Shown: positions 1-9,088 of the stretch, piece by piece
How the letters are laid out: each line of letters opens with the position of its first letter
How positions within the stretch are numbered: position 1 is the first letter of the stretch
Assembly (NCBI GenBank): GCA_016786495.1
Contig: JAEUUJ010000077.1
Location: forward strand, 62,001-126,000
DNA from: Cyclobacteriaceae bacterium
GTDB taxonomy: Bacteria > Bacteroidota > Bacteroidia > Cytophagales > Cyclobacteriaceae
DNA: 64,000 nucleotides
Reading direction: 5' to 3'
Position numbers and translations under genes: made by a program
The notes under the pieces: generated by a model
What the model was told of the DNA's origin: nothing
The model's database searches: none
Seen by the model: the letters and a program-made list of their open reading frames with translations, nothing else

Positions 1-1
1 A

Positions 2-433
2 GACTTTAATTCAAAATCGTACAACATCTACTCTTGGTTTTACGTGTTTTTCTTCGTCTTTGCCGCCACCGCTGAACTGGATCACACCGTGGTGCTGCTG
101 GCTTCACCGGACGAAATCTCGCTGTCGCATATCATAAGCCAGAATAGCAAAATCGGATACCCGATCCTTTGGGGAATCGCTTCATTCATTTTGATTGCGG
201 TGGGTCTCAAAACCAAAAAGAAACACCTGCGGATCATCTCGCTTACACTCTTGCTGGTTACGCTTATCAAACTATTCTTTGTCGACATCCGCGGCATCTC
301 TGAAGGCGGAAAGATTGCAGCATTTATCTCACTCGGTATTTTACTGCTGGTGGTGTCGTTTATGTACCAGCGACTGAAGAAGATTCTGCTGGCAGACGAT
401 CAGGAAAACATCAAAACGAACGACTCGCAATGA
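2..433 (+). CDS. DUF2339 family membrane protein, C-terminal fragment
   Basis: The reading frame is open to the left window edge, so only the last 143 codons are present. The fragment is hydrophobic, with about three membrane segments separated by basic loops (for example KTKKKHLR), then a charged tail. The pattern GYPILWG...LKLFFVDI matches the end of DUF2339 proteins, large multi-spanning inner-membrane proteins of unknown function. It overlaps the following DUF3999 gene by an ATGA, and I recall the two families occurring side by side in other genomes. The GTG at 44 is probably internal, not the start. Confidence 0.75.
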   Translation, partial: DFNSKSYNIYSWFYVFFFVFAATAELDHTVVLLASPDEISLSHIISQNSKIGYPILWGIASFILIAVGLKTKKKHLRIISLTLLLVTLIKLFFVDIRGISEGGKIAAFISLGILLLVVSFMYQRLKKILLADDQENIKTNDSQ

Positions 434-1665
434 AAAAGCTTTTGAGCGTGGCCTTATTGGTTATTTCTGCGTGTGTGTATGCCCAGGACTTCAAAGCAAC
501 TGGAACGCTGGAAGTACCCGCAAAAGACGGTTTCTATAAAATCCTGCTTTCACCACAGCAAGCCCCGTTTATCAACCCCGGCTTTACGAACATCCGGGTG
601 ATTGATTCAAAGAAAACGGAGGTTCCGTACATTCTGAAGGAAGAACAACCCGAGTATGTGCAGCAACAATTCAAGGAGTATGCCATACTGGAAAAAAAAC
701 AGGTTAAGAATGCCTTAACATCCATTAAGCTGCACAATCCCAACCAGGCATCCATCAATAACATCAGTCTGTTAATCAAAAATGCCGAGGTGTCGAAGAT
801 TGGCCGGCTTTCCGGAAGTGATGACGGGAAATCATGGTTTGCCGTCAAGGAGAACTTTCCGCTGAGCTATATCAGTAATCCTGACGCGGTACATGAGTTG
901 CGGGCCATTGAATTTCCACTCACGAACTACCAATACTATCTGCTCGAAATTTCCGATTCCACCTCATCACCCATCAACATTCTACGGGCGGGTTACTACG
1001 ATGCCGCAACAACCCAGGGTCTACATACAGAAATTGCAGAGCCGTTCACCCTTACCACGCAAACCCAAAACAAACAAACCTTTTTAACGCTCACGTTCCG
1101 CTCGCCACAGATCATAGACAAGCTCGAGTTAAGTATGAAAGGCTCACCCTTCTTTCAACGCAGCGGAGTTATAACAACGACCGAACACAGGAACGTAAAA
1201 AAGCGCGTTGAACAGTACGAACGAACATTGGACGATTTTGTAGTTCGCTCGGGGCAAACCACGGTCATCAACCTCGGTGGAATAAAGGCAACAAATTTCA
1301 CGCTGCGGATTGAAAATGGAGACAGCCCTGCCCTGTCGGTCAACGCGTTGCACGCCTACCAGTTAAACCGGTATCTGATCGCGTGGTTGAGCAAAAACGA
1401 TTCGTATACGATTGGTTTTGGCGATGAGAACCTCAGTAGTCCTGACTATGACCTGGCGCACTTCAGCGACAGCATTCCGGCGAACCCGCAGATTCTAAAC
1501 GTGTTGGATGTGAAACCGGTTCAGGCACCGGCTGCCGCGGACGAAACGCAATTCTTCAACAATAAAACCATTACCTGGATTGCGATCGGCACGGTGATCC
1601 TCCTGCTTGGAGTCATGTCTCTCCGATTAGTTCGCGAGACGAGTGCAAAAAATCGTCAGGACTAA
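430..1665 (+). CDS. DUF3999 family exported membrane-anchored protein
   Basis: The 411-residue protein has a signal peptide (MKKLLSVALLVISACVYA before QDF), a long beta-rich exported region and one C-terminal membrane helix at about residues 380-402 followed by a short basic tail. This layout fits DUF3999, whose function is unknown. The ATGA overlap with the DUF2339 gene implies translational coupling and a shared envelope role. It ends tail-to-tail with metZ, the two stop regions overlapping by 4 bp. Confidence 0.75.
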   Translation: MKKLLSVALLVISACVYAQDFKATGTLEVPAKDGFYKILLSPQQAPFINPGFTNIRVIDSKKTEVPYILKEEQPEYVQQQFKEYAILEKKQVKNALTSIKLHNPNQASINNISLLIKNAEVSKIGRLSGSDDGKSWFAVKENFPLSYISNPDAVHELRAIEFPLTNYQYYLLEISDSTSSPINILRAGYYDAATTQGLHTEIAEPFTLTTQTQNKQTFLTLTFRSPQIIDKLELSMKGSPFFQRSGVITTTEHRNVKKRVEQYERTLDDFVVRSGQTTVINLGGIKATNFTLRIENGDSPALSVNALHAYQLNRYLIAWLSKNDSYTIGFGDENLSSPDYDLAHFSDSIPANPQILNVLDVKPVQAPAAADETQFFNNKTITWIAIGTVILLLGVMSLRLVRETSAKNRQD

Positions 1666-2849
1666 TCTTTGGATGCAACCATCGCCTGATCGATGTCCTT
1701 GATAATATCCGTAACTTCCTCCAGTCCTGCCGAAATCCGGATTAATCCAGGAGTAATTCCAACGGCAGCACGTTCAGCATCGGTAAGTTTGGAATGTGTA
1801 GTAGACGCAGAGTGTGTAGCGATACTCCGGGTATCGCCCAGGTTGGCCGTATGAGAGATCATCTTTAATGCGTTCAAAAACTTCCGGCCACCTTCAATTC
1901 CGCCTGCGTGTTCGAACGTGACGATACCACCACCATGCCGCATCTGCTTTTTCGCCAGCGCTTGCTGCGGATGGGATGCGAGGAACGGGTATTTAACTTT
2001 TACCACACCGGGGTGCTTCTCGAGGTGTTGTGCGATTGTAAGTGCATTCTGACAATGCCGTTCCATCCTGACGGCGAGCGTCTCCAGACTTTTCGAAAGA
2101 ATCCACGCATTGAAAGGCGACATAGATGGTCCCGTATGACGGGCAAAAAACCGAACCTCTTTAATGAGTTCTTTCTTTCCAAGGATCGCTCCGCCAATCA
2201 CCCTTCCCTGTCCGTCCATCCATTTTGTTGCTGAATGGGTTACGATGTGTGCTCCCCATTTAGCCGGATTCTGGAGATACGGTGTAGCGAAGCAATTGTC
2301 GACATTCAGAATAAGCTTATGTTTCTCCGCCAGCTTCCCAAGCCATTCCAGGTCGATGATGTCGAGTGCAGGATTGGAGGGCGTCTCCACAAAAATCATT
2401 TTTGTGTTTGACTGGATTTTACTTTCCCACGAAGCCAGGTCGGTAATGTCGGCATACGTGTACGAAATATTAAACCGGGGAAACAACTGGCTTAATATCT
2501 GGTGTGTTGACCCGAACAACGACCGTGATGCAAGGATATGGTCGCCCGATTTTAACAAGGCAGCCATACTGCAATACATGGCCGCCATTCCGGAGGCAGT
2601 GGCTATTCCATCTTCGGTTCCTTCCATCAGACAAAGCTTCCGGATGAACTCGGTGTTGTTGGGATTCGAAAACCGGGTATAGATATTTCCCGCAATCTCA
2701 TCTGCAAAAAGTGCACGTGCATGTTCAGCATCATCAAACACAAAGCTGGAGGTGAGATAAAGGGGAACGGAATGCTCGTTAAAGTCGGTTCGCTCGTGCT
2801 GGGCACGAATCGGGTCAGTTTCCGAGTATCCGTCAAATTCGTTATTCAT
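1662..2849 (-). CDS. metZ: O-succinylhomoserine sulfhydrylase (Cys/Met metabolism PLP enzyme)
   Basis: A 395-residue cytoplasmic fold-type I PLP enzyme. The PLP lysine is K209 in HSATKWMDGQGR; YTRFSNPNN (57-65), ETPSNP (155-160) and D184 are other cofactor and substrate signatures. The segment GPSMSPFNAW points to MetZ, which makes homocysteine from O-succinylhomoserine and sulfide, rather than to a gamma-lyase. Related transsulfuration enzymes are hard to separate by eye, so cystathionine gamma-synthase remains possible. The ATG overlaps the OsmC stop as TAATG, so it is translationally coupled and is the last gene of a long minus-strand run. Confidence 0.85.
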   Translation of the reverse strand: MNNEFDGYSETDPIRAQHERTDFNEHSVPLYLTSSFVFDDAEHARALFADEIAGNIYTRFSNPNNTEFIRKLCLMEGTEDGIATASGMAAMYCSMAALLKSGDHILASRSLFGSTHQILSQLFPRFNISYTYADITDLASWESKIQSNTKMIFVETPSNPALDIIDLEWLGKLAEKHKLILNVDNCFATPYLQNPAKWGAHIVTHSATKWMDGQGRVIGGAILGKKELIKEVRFFARHTGPSMSPFNAWILSKSLETLAVRMERHCQNALTIAQHLEKHPGVVKVKYPFLASHPQQALAKKQMRHGGGIVTFEHAGGIEGGRKFLNALKMISHTANLGDTRSIATHSASTTHSKLTDAERAAVGITPGLIRISAGLEEVTDIIKDIDQAMVASKD

Positions 2850-3265
2850 TACGGTAAAATTTCAAAGCTGTGAGTAATCGTAGTTTGAGGTTTAAGTGAC
2901 TCGGCAACCGAACAGTATTTTTCAACCGAAAGCGAAACAGCCTTTCGTACTTTGTCTTCGTCCAGATTTCCGTACAGCCGGAAATGAACATTGGCTTCCC
3001 GATAGGGAGACGGAGCTACGTTTTCACGTTCACCGGTAACGGTAACCTGAATGTCGCGCAGTTCCTGCTTCTGTTTCTTCAGGATGCTGATTACATCAAT
3101 CACGCTGCAGCCACCCAAAGCCGCCAGCACGATCTGCATCGGCCGCATGCCCTGATTGCTTCCGCCAATGTCGGGCGATGCATCCATGTGCAGCGTACTC
3201 CCCTGCTCGTTGGTCGCCTCCATGTGGAAGGCGTCATTCAAACGTTTGAGTTCAATCTTTACCAT
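2849..3265 (-). CDS. OsmC family protein
   Basis: A 138-residue OsmC/Ohr-fold protein with the two expected cysteines: C53 in AALGGCSVID and C118 in EKYCSVAE, the pair that reduces organic hydroperoxides in this family. It is slightly short but complete and is probably a cytoplasmic peroxidase-like protein; some OsmC subfamilies have unknown substrates. It overlaps the symporter gene upstream by 14 bp and metZ downstream by 1 bp, so all three are co-translated. Confidence 0.85.
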   Translation of the reverse strand: MVKIELKRLNDAFHMEATNEQGSTLHMDASPDIGGSNQGMRPMQIVLAALGGCSVIDVISILKKQKQELRDIQVTVTGERENVAPSPYREANVHFRLYGNLDEDKVRKAVSLSVEKYCSVAESLKPQTTITHSFEILP

Positions 3266-4643
3266 ATTGCTTCGTATCCGGAAGCCAGTAGCTTCCCATT
3301 AAAAATGCAATCATACTGATTAAAGTTGCGGGAACCAAAGCCGGTACCGGCAAAGGATTACCCTCAAACCAAAACCAGGCTGCCAGGCCGGCAATCATCG
3401 CGATCACGGCCCCGGCACTGCTCGATCGTTTCCAGTACATGCCAAATACCATCGGTACGAAAAGCGAAACCAGACTCAGAATAGATGACACCCCAACCAA
3501 CTCGTAGATGTTGGAGTTCAGGCAAGCCATAATCGTTGCGGCGATGCTAAAAAACACCACCGAAAGCCGGGTGATCATCAGCAGTTGTTTGTCCGTTGGA
3601 CTCCTTCGCATCAATGGCTTGATGATATTCTCCGAGAACAGGGAAGCCGGCGCCAGAATGGCGGAGCTCGTAGTACTCATCACAGCCGACAGCAACGAGC
3701 CAAAAAACAGAATCTGAACAGGGACGGCCGTATGCTGCAACACCATGTTTGGTAGCGTAAGTTGTGTATCAGTACCCAGTTCTCCTGCGTACAAATGCTT
3801 CACGCATAAACTGATAAACAGAGGCAACATGGCAACGGTGAGATACATAATAGCTGCGTAGTAGCAGGATCGCACCGCGATCGTTGCCGATCCGGACGAC
3901 ATGGTTCGTTGAAAAACATCCTGAGAAGGAATCGATCCCAGGCCCAGTACCGACCAGGCAGCAAGCCATGACACGATTGCTATGCCCTTAAATTCAGGGA
4001 AGAACTTTAAGTCTTTAGCCGGTATACTTTGCAGAACCTGCGAGGCTCCTCCTGCTTTCTCTGCCAGCACAAACGCCAGCACGCCCAATCCAATGATGAT
4101 GATAATACTCTGAATAAAATCGGTAACCGAGATTGCCCACATCCCTCCAATGAATGTGTAGAGCGTAACAATCACCGAACTGATAACAATAGCGTTCACC
4201 ACAGGAATATCCGCCACCACGTTCAGGATCAACCCGAGTGCCACGAGTTGGGCAGCGATGTAGCCGAAATAAGCCGGGATCATGAACGCACTGGCAATAA
4301 TCTCCGTGCGCTTTCCATACCGCACCTTAAAATAATCACCCAGCGTTACCAGGTTCATGTTGTACAACTTGCGCGCGAAAAACAATCCAAACAGCAGCAA
4401 ACAAAGAGACGCTCCGAAGGGATCTTCGATCACGGCAAATAAACCACCCTCCAGAAATTGGGATGATGCACCAAATACGGTTTCCGAACCGAACCAGGTT
4501 GCAAATAACGCAGACGTGCTCAGCACGATCGGCAGACTGCGGCCCGCGAGCATAAAATCACCCGATGACGACACCTTGCGGGATGCCCACAGGCCGATCA
4601 AAACGGTTACAATGAGGTAGACTACAACAGAAGTAAGTAACAA
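3252..4643 (-). CDS. Sodium:solute symporter (SSS family)
   Basis: A 463-residue polytopic inner-membrane protein with about 13 hydrophobic helices. The N-terminal stretch with GDFMLAGRSLP and FATWFGSETVFGAS is typical of sodium/solute symporters (sodium-pantothenate/proline type). The substrate cannot be read from sequence. The start is TTG: an in-frame stop lies only six codons upstream, with no ATG between. A short hairpin (GCCCT...AGGGC, 4645-4662) sits between the DUF5777 stop and this start, without a T-run on the coding strand. It is 25 bp from the DUF5777 gene and overlaps OsmC. Confidence 0.85.
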   Translation of the reverse strand: MLLTSVVVYLIVTVLIGLWASRKVSSSGDFMLAGRSLPIVLSTSALFATWFGSETVFGASSQFLEGGLFAVIEDPFGASLCLLLFGLFFARKLYNMNLVTLGDYFKVRYGKRTEIIASAFMIPAYFGYIAAQLVALGLILNVVADIPVVNAIVISSVIVTLYTFIGGMWAISVTDFIQSIIIIIGLGVLAFVLAEKAGGASQVLQSIPAKDLKFFPEFKGIAIVSWLAAWSVLGLGSIPSQDVFQRTMSSGSATIAVRSCYYAAIMYLTVAMLPLFISLCVKHLYAGELGTDTQLTLPNMVLQHTAVPVQILFFGSLLSAVMSTTSSAILAPASLFSENIIKPLMRRSPTDKQLLMITRLSVVFFSIAATIMACLNSNIYELVGVSSILSLVSLFVPMVFGMYWKRSSSAGAVIAMIAGLAAWFWFEGNPLPVPALVPATLISMIAFLMGSYWLPDTKQYGKD

Positions 4644-4668
4644 TGCCCTGCGTATAAAGGGCTAAAGA

Positions 4669-5535
4669 TTATTTTTTTCTGCCTAATTGAAAAGCGCGGG
4701 TGATGTTAAAACCAAAATGAATGTCGCCATCGAAAAAGTCTTCGCTGGTTTCTGCCATAAACTGACGTTCTACCATACCGAGCGTATTGGTAAACACAAG
4801 CTGGAACACGTGGCCTCCGGTCTCAAATTCAACGCACAGGCCAAACGCGTCCTGGGCAGGGCTGTTTGCCTTGTCGTTAAGGCGCAGCGTGTACTCCAGC
4901 AGCAACGCCATGCTTTTCGTGATTTTAAATCGGCCGGCCATACCGAGCGACATCAGGTTATTGACCGTAAAATCCTGATCAACGGTAGCCCGATATAAAT
5001 ACGCGGGTGAAAGTTGCAACGATATCCGTGTTGATAATTTTCTGGCGATGATCAACTGCGTGGTGTACGCCATTTTATCTGTCGTATTCAGTTCATTTGT
5101 TAAATCATTTTTCAGTCCCAGATATGCAGCGCTCGCAAAAGCCGTGACACTCACCGGCATTGTACTGCTTTGCTGTAGAATTTTGTACTTACCGAAATAA
5201 TCCAGTGTCTTATCAGACGAGCTTCGTCCTATACCCACCATCAACCGATCAGTTATGCCATATTCCAGGCCCAGGCGGATGACTGAATTATCCAGACCGA
5301 AGGCTTCATATGCTCCCGAGTTGAGCGTACCGAAACGGTGCGTGATAATAAATTCAAGAACGTTTTTACTCCGGGTCTCATTGGAATGTCCGTTAACAAT
5401 CCGGGTTCCGCTAAACGTGCCGATCACGGGACCGTCAGATTCAGGTTGGCTCTGTTCAAGTTCGTTCAACAAATCATCCTGTGAGAATGCACATAGGCTT
5501 ACAAAAAGCAGGCAGGTCAATACAATAAAACGCAT
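4669..5535 (-). CDS. DUF5777 family outer-membrane beta-barrel protein
   Basis: The 288-residue product starts with a clear signal peptide (MRFIVLTCLLFVSLCAFS before QDD). The rest is alternating beta strands rich in aromatic and glycine residues, as in an outer-membrane barrel, ending in a hydrophobic strand pattern (FGFNITRAFQLG). It matches what I know of DUF5777, a Bacteroidota barrel family without assigned function. It lies 5 bp downstream of yceI and next to heme-binding lipoproteins, which suggests an envelope transport or redox role. Confidence 0.7.
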   Translation of the reverse strand: MRFIVLTCLLFVSLCAFSQDDLLNELEQSQPESDGPVIGTFSGTRIVNGHSNETRSKNVLEFIITHRFGTLNSGAYEAFGLDNSVIRLGLEYGITDRLMVGIGRSSSDKTLDYFGKYKILQQSSTMPVSVTAFASAAYLGLKNDLTNELNTTDKMAYTTQLIIARKLSTRISLQLSPAYLYRATVDQDFTVNNLMSLGMAGRFKITKSMALLLEYTLRLNDKANSPAQDAFGLCVEFETGGHVFQLVFTNTLGMVERQFMAETSEDFFDGDIHFGFNITRAFQLGRKK

Positions 5536-5540
5536 GAGGG

Positions 5541-6074
5541 TTATTGGGGTTTATAGGTTATATCGATGGTCACATCCACCGTTTCGGCAATGTTCTGAAA
5601 TACAAGCTGAGGAATCTCAACCTTATAATCTGCAAGCTTCACAGGAAATTTTGACTTGAGCGTAATCTTATTACCAACCTCTGCAGTTCCGGAGATTTCC
5701 ACTTCCCGCGTTACGCCATGGATCGTGAGTTTTCCTTTGGCTTTTACATTTTGAACACCCGTGAGCGACCCGTCAAAGTTCTGCAACACGCCCGAAAATA
5801 ATGCCTTCGGATACTTCTCCGATTCCATGTACTTCTCGTTGAAATGTTCCTGCATCAGTTTCTTTTCAAACTGAAACTCCCGGATAGGAATGGAAAATGC
5901 CACCTCCCCGGTTTGCCGGTTGAAAAGACTAACAGCCTTCGAGTTCGTTGCTGTAATGTCTTCGATCAATGCATCCGAAAAAAAGGTGATGACACTTTTT
6001 TCTGCAACAAATTTTTGCGCAGACCCCTCAAGTGCCATCACCCAAAACAAACCCAAAAACAAACGCCACTTCAT
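5541..6074 (-). CDS. YceI family periplasmic protein
   Basis: The 177-residue protein has a signal peptide (cleavage near EGSA before QKF) and the YceI lipocalin-like pattern: a strand with PIREFQFEKKLMQEHFNEKY, then MESEKYPKALFSG and GKLTIHGVTREVEISGT. YceI proteins bind long polyisoprenoid lipids in the periplasm, and some are encoded next to cytochromes. Gaps of 6 bp upstream and 5 bp downstream place it in the heme-lipoprotein run. Confidence 0.9.
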   Translation of the reverse strand: MKWRLFLGLFWVMALEGSAQKFVAEKSVITFFSDALIEDITATNSKAVSLFNRQTGEVAFSIPIREFQFEKKLMQEHFNEKYMESEKYPKALFSGVLQNFDGSLTGVQNVKAKGKLTIHGVTREVEISGTAEVGNKITLKSKFPVKLADYKVEIPQLVFQNIAETVDVTIDITYKPQ

Positions 6075-6080
6075 CTTATC

Positions 6081-6887
6081 TTAATTATTTTTAGCTCCTT
6101 CGTCTACCCAGCATACAATTAGCGCCTTCTCTTCCGATGTCAGGCTTCCATTACGGGGCATGTTACCGTTTTGCGTTTCACGCTTGATAGCCGCTGCGTT
6201 ACTCTTAATATTGGCCAGTGAACTGAGGTTGGGATTTTCTCCGCCTCCGTGACATTGTGACGATACGCAATTAGCCTCAATAATCGGCTGGATATCGTTT
6301 AACAGACTCGTGTTTGAATTGCCTTTTACAACCGTTACACTTTTCACAAATACACAACTCAGTGCATCTTTCACCGATACGGAATAATTACCGGGTGCTA
6401 ACCCGCCAAACGTTGCCGTAGTACCAAACACTCCCGTGCCGAGCTTGTATTGATACGGCTCCTGCCCTCCTGAAGCAATTACGGTAATAGCACCGTTGTC
6501 GGTAAAGCACTCCGTATCAGCCGTCAGGGTGGCGTCTGCTATTAACGGATTTTCTCCTGTTAGCTGCAGTGACACATCGATAAACGCTTCACATCCGTTT
6601 TTATCCTTCACGCGCACGGTATAATCGCCCGCTCCGAGGTTGCTGAACTCCGCACTGTTTCCAAACGCTCCGGTATTGATCGCATATTTATACGGTTCCT
6701 TTCCACCGGTTCCAGCCACGGTGATCGAACCATTACCCGTACAATCCGTTGGCTGCACCTCCGACTGACTCAAAATTGCCAGATCACTTCCCGTGCAATC
6801 TACGCGCGTGGGTTCATCGCTACCCGAACAACCTCCGGCAACCACAACTAAACTCAGCAAAACGACACTCGCAATTCTTATTGACAT
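6081..6887 (-). CDS. Lipoprotein with two SprB repeats and a c-type heme (CX4CH) domain
   Basis: The 268-residue protein begins at ATG 6887; an upstream TTG at 6896 is less likely. An N-terminal hydrophobic stretch ends in VAGGC, a probable lipoprotein site. Two SprB-like repeats follow (about residues 49-99 and 127-178), each with the GGxEPYxY core and G.YTVxVKD pattern. The C-terminal domain holds CVSSQCH, a CX4CH heme-attachment variant, then NMPRNG, whose Met is a likely axial ligand, and a last helix with another Cys (VCWVDEG). It is a paralogue of the next gene upstream. I infer an extracytoplasmic monoheme lipoprotein; the partner is unknown. Confidence 0.75.
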   Translation of the reverse strand: MSIRIASVVLLSLVVVAGGCSGSDEPTRVDCTGSDLAILSQSEVQPTDCTGNGSITVAGTGGKEPYKYAINTGAFGNSAEFSNLGAGDYTVRVKDKNGCEAFIDVSLQLTGENPLIADATLTADTECFTDNGAITVIASGGQEPYQYKLGTGVFGTTATFGGLAPGNYSVSVKDALSCVFVKSVTVVKGNSNTSLLNDIQPIIEANCVSSQCHGGGENPNLSSLANIKSNAAAIKRETQNGNMPRNGSLTSEEKALIVCWVDEGAKNN

Positions 6888-6915
6888 TCCGCACAATCAA
6901 CTGAATCATTAAACA

Positions 6916-7746
6916 TTAATTTTCAGGGGCTCCGTCATCTACCCAGCATGCGATCTTCGCCAACTGAGTAGCTGAAAGCGCTCCGCCTGGCGCGCTAGAA
7001 CCGCCTTTCGGCATTTTGCCGGATGCTGTTTGAGCTTTAATATTGGCTGCACTTGATTTTGCAGCAGAGTAGGTAAACCAGTCACCGTTATCCGGATGGC
7101 AGCCGGGGAAGTTACACTTCGACTCCAAAATCGGAAGGATGTCATTCACGTAATCCACGCCTGTAATTCCCTTGGCTACGTCTGTGCTGATGCTGATGGA
7201 ACAACCTTCGTTGTCTTTCACAACAATTGTGTGATTTCCTGACCGCACATTTTCAAACAATGGGTTTGAAACAAATGCACCGCCATCAAGTTTGTATGTA
7301 TACGGTCCGGATCCGCCTGATGCGTCAACCGAGATGGTTCCGTTTCCGGGACTTGTACAGTTGGTGTCCGCAGTTTTTTCCAGCGATACGGTAGGAACTC
7401 CGGGTGCCGTGAGTGATACTTCAATTTCCTTTGTACAGTCGTTCGCATCTTTCACCCTCAACGAAAAGGTTCCGGCCCCAAGTCCGGTAAAGGATGCGTT
7501 GCTTCCAAAGCTTCCCGTACCAATCGCAAACGTATAAGGCTCTTTACCTCCCGCTGCTGTTACCGCAATGCTTCCGTCATTTGATGTGCAGGATGTTGGA
7601 TCAACATCACCATTTGTGGCCAGAGAAATCGCCAGATCTGTTTTTGCACAATCAATTGGTTTTGGCTCATCGTTTCCGGAACAACCGGCATACACAAGCA
7701 AGGATACAAACAATACCAGCGGAAGTAATCGTAGAATTTTATTCAT
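6916..7746 (-). CDS. Lipoprotein with two SprB repeats and a c-type heme (CX4CH) domain, paralogue
   Basis: The 276-residue protein has the same architecture as its downstream paralogue: lipobox-like VYAGC at residue 21, SprB-like repeats at about 53-104 and 130-182, then a cytochrome-like domain with DILPILESK before CNFPGCH (CX4CH, residues 211-217), a likely axial Met in GKMPKGG (M245) and a C-terminal ACWVDDGA. It probably carries one covalent heme outside the cytoplasmic membrane. The two genes are 28 bp apart and arose by tandem duplication. Divergent repeat sequences suggest the copies are not redundant. Confidence 0.75.
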   Translation of the reverse strand: MNKILRLLPLVLFVSLLVYAGCSGNDEPKPIDCAKTDLAISLATNGDVDPTSCTSNDGSIAVTAAGGKEPYTFAIGTGSFGSNASFTGLGAGTFSLRVKDANDCTKEIEVSLTAPGVPTVSLEKTADTNCTSPGNGTISVDASGGSGPYTYKLDGGAFVSNPLFENVRSGNHTIVVKDNEGCSISISTDVAKGITGVDYVNDILPILESKCNFPGCHPDNGDWFTYSAAKSSAANIKAQTASGKMPKGGSSAPGGALSATQLAKIACWVDDGAPEN

Positions 7747-7750
7747 AAAA

Positions 7751-9088
7751 CTATTTTAGGATTAATAAATCATATTTAAGGTTAATAAAAGCCCCCATAC
7801 TAACCAGTGAAACCTTGCCCTCACCCACACCGGCCAGGGGGGCTTTTACAAAAGGTTCAAACTCGGCTGATAACCGGTTCGAAAGTCTTCTCGAAACAAG
7901 CAACGAGATATTCATCATCTTAAACCATTCCTTGTTTTTACCCTCTACATTCTTCCGGTAGTAAACATCATTACCGTAGTAGTCGACCAGGTACCGGTAG
8001 TTTTCAGTCTGCATGATGTACGATGAAAAACCAACTCCTGCGCGGAGCGAGAACGAGCGATCAGGGAAAAACGTGTAATACACATTCAACGGAATATCAA
8101 TGATCCGACAGTCGCCGTCAATTTCTTTCATGGGGTAATCATGACCATCGAGCGTGTAGTTCCCGCTGACATCTTTTGTGTCGTATAACTTCCGCGAAGA
8201 GATTACTCCCGTGTAAACTGACCACCGGTTGTTAAAAGAGAACCCTGCCAGCAAGCCATAGTTGATTCCTGTCTTTCCGGCAGAAAAGAAATTAATGGAT
8301 GAGAAATCCGGAGAAACAGTCGCTTTGACGCTGAGCCGCATCGCGCCATCCTTTTGTTTATGTTCTTTTTTTTGACGCTCATTCTGTACTGAATCTGTTG
8401 CCGCGAGTTGCTCCGTCTGGGTGGCTGAATCGGGCTTAACAAGTGCAGCAGGTACCATTGAACGCTCCGATTCATTCTTGCCGGGTACCAGAACCTTATC
8501 ATCAGCAACAGGCAAGCTGGTCAAAACGGTTGTTACAGGCTGCTCCGGTGTTTGACTCGCTTCATTATGAGCGGTTCGGCTTGATTGCCCTGAATCGCCA
8601 GAAGCTTCAGACAACTTATTCTTTACAGAACGGTTTTTCAAACGCTGAAATCGCTGATGCTGAACCTTTCCGCTTACAGATGCCGGTTTATCATCCTCCC
8701 CTTCGGCCGCGCCTACAGCAACTGTACGAGTACTTTTATTTTCCAGAGATTTCGCTTCCGCGAGATTCTCATCACCTGTTGGGTTCGATTGTTCCTTCTG
8801 CTCCTGAACAACGCCCTGAGTTGCGTTATTAGATCCATACTGCTCTGCTTTTTTTGTATTGCCTGCATCCTCATTCCGTACACCAAACCATATCGCAGTT
8901 ACTGCGATCAATCCCGTAGCGGTAATGCCTGATATTGTTTTCCAATTCCAGAACCCGGCAGGCTTAAGCGGAGCCTTATCCAGCATAGAAGCCATTTGCT
9001 GCCACGCAGACGGGTCCGGAGGTGGCGTAAAACCTTCCGCAGCTTCCTTAAACAGGTTGTCGAGTTCGTTATCTGACATATCTTGCAT
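7751..9088 (-). CDS. Anti-sigma-like transmembrane protein with C-terminal beta-barrel-like domain
   Basis: The chosen start is ATG 9088, overlapping the sigma gene by 20 bp; ATG 9079 is equally good and TTG 9115 less so. A short acidic cytoplasmic segment (NELDNLFKEAAEGF...) is followed by one membrane helix (about residues 50-70), a long polar linker rich in E, K, Q and S, and a beta-rich end resembling outer-membrane barrel strands (for example SLRAGVGFSSYIMQTENYRY). The family is common next to ECF sigma factors in Bacteroidota. I infer that it holds the sigma factor and may itself span to the outer membrane. Confidence 0.65.
   Translation of the reverse strand: MQDMSDNELDNLFKEAAEGFTPPPDPSAWQQMASMLDKAPLKPAGFWNWKTISGITATGLIAVTAIWFGVRNEDAGNTKKAEQYGSNNATQGVVQEQKEQSNPTGDENLAEAKSLENKSTRTVAVGAAEGEDDKPASVSGKVQHQRFQRLKNRSVKNKLSEASGDSGQSSRTAHNEASQTPEQPVTTVLTSLPVADDKVLVPGKNESERSMVPAALVKPDSATQTEQLAATDSVQNERQKKEHKQKDGAMRLSVKATVSPDFSSINFFSAGKTGINYGLLAGFSFNNRWSVYTGVISSRKLYDTKDVSGNYTLDGHDYPMKEIDGDCRIIDIPLNVYYTFFPDRSFSLRAGVGFSSYIMQTENYRYLVDYYGNDVYYRKNVEGKNKEWFKMMNISLLVSRRLSNRLSAEFEPFVKAPLAGVGEGKVSLVSMGAFINLKYDLLILK

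Noticed and set aside
2164-2682. 172-codon frame antisense to metZ
   Set aside because: Overlaps the PLP enzyme completely and has no coding character.
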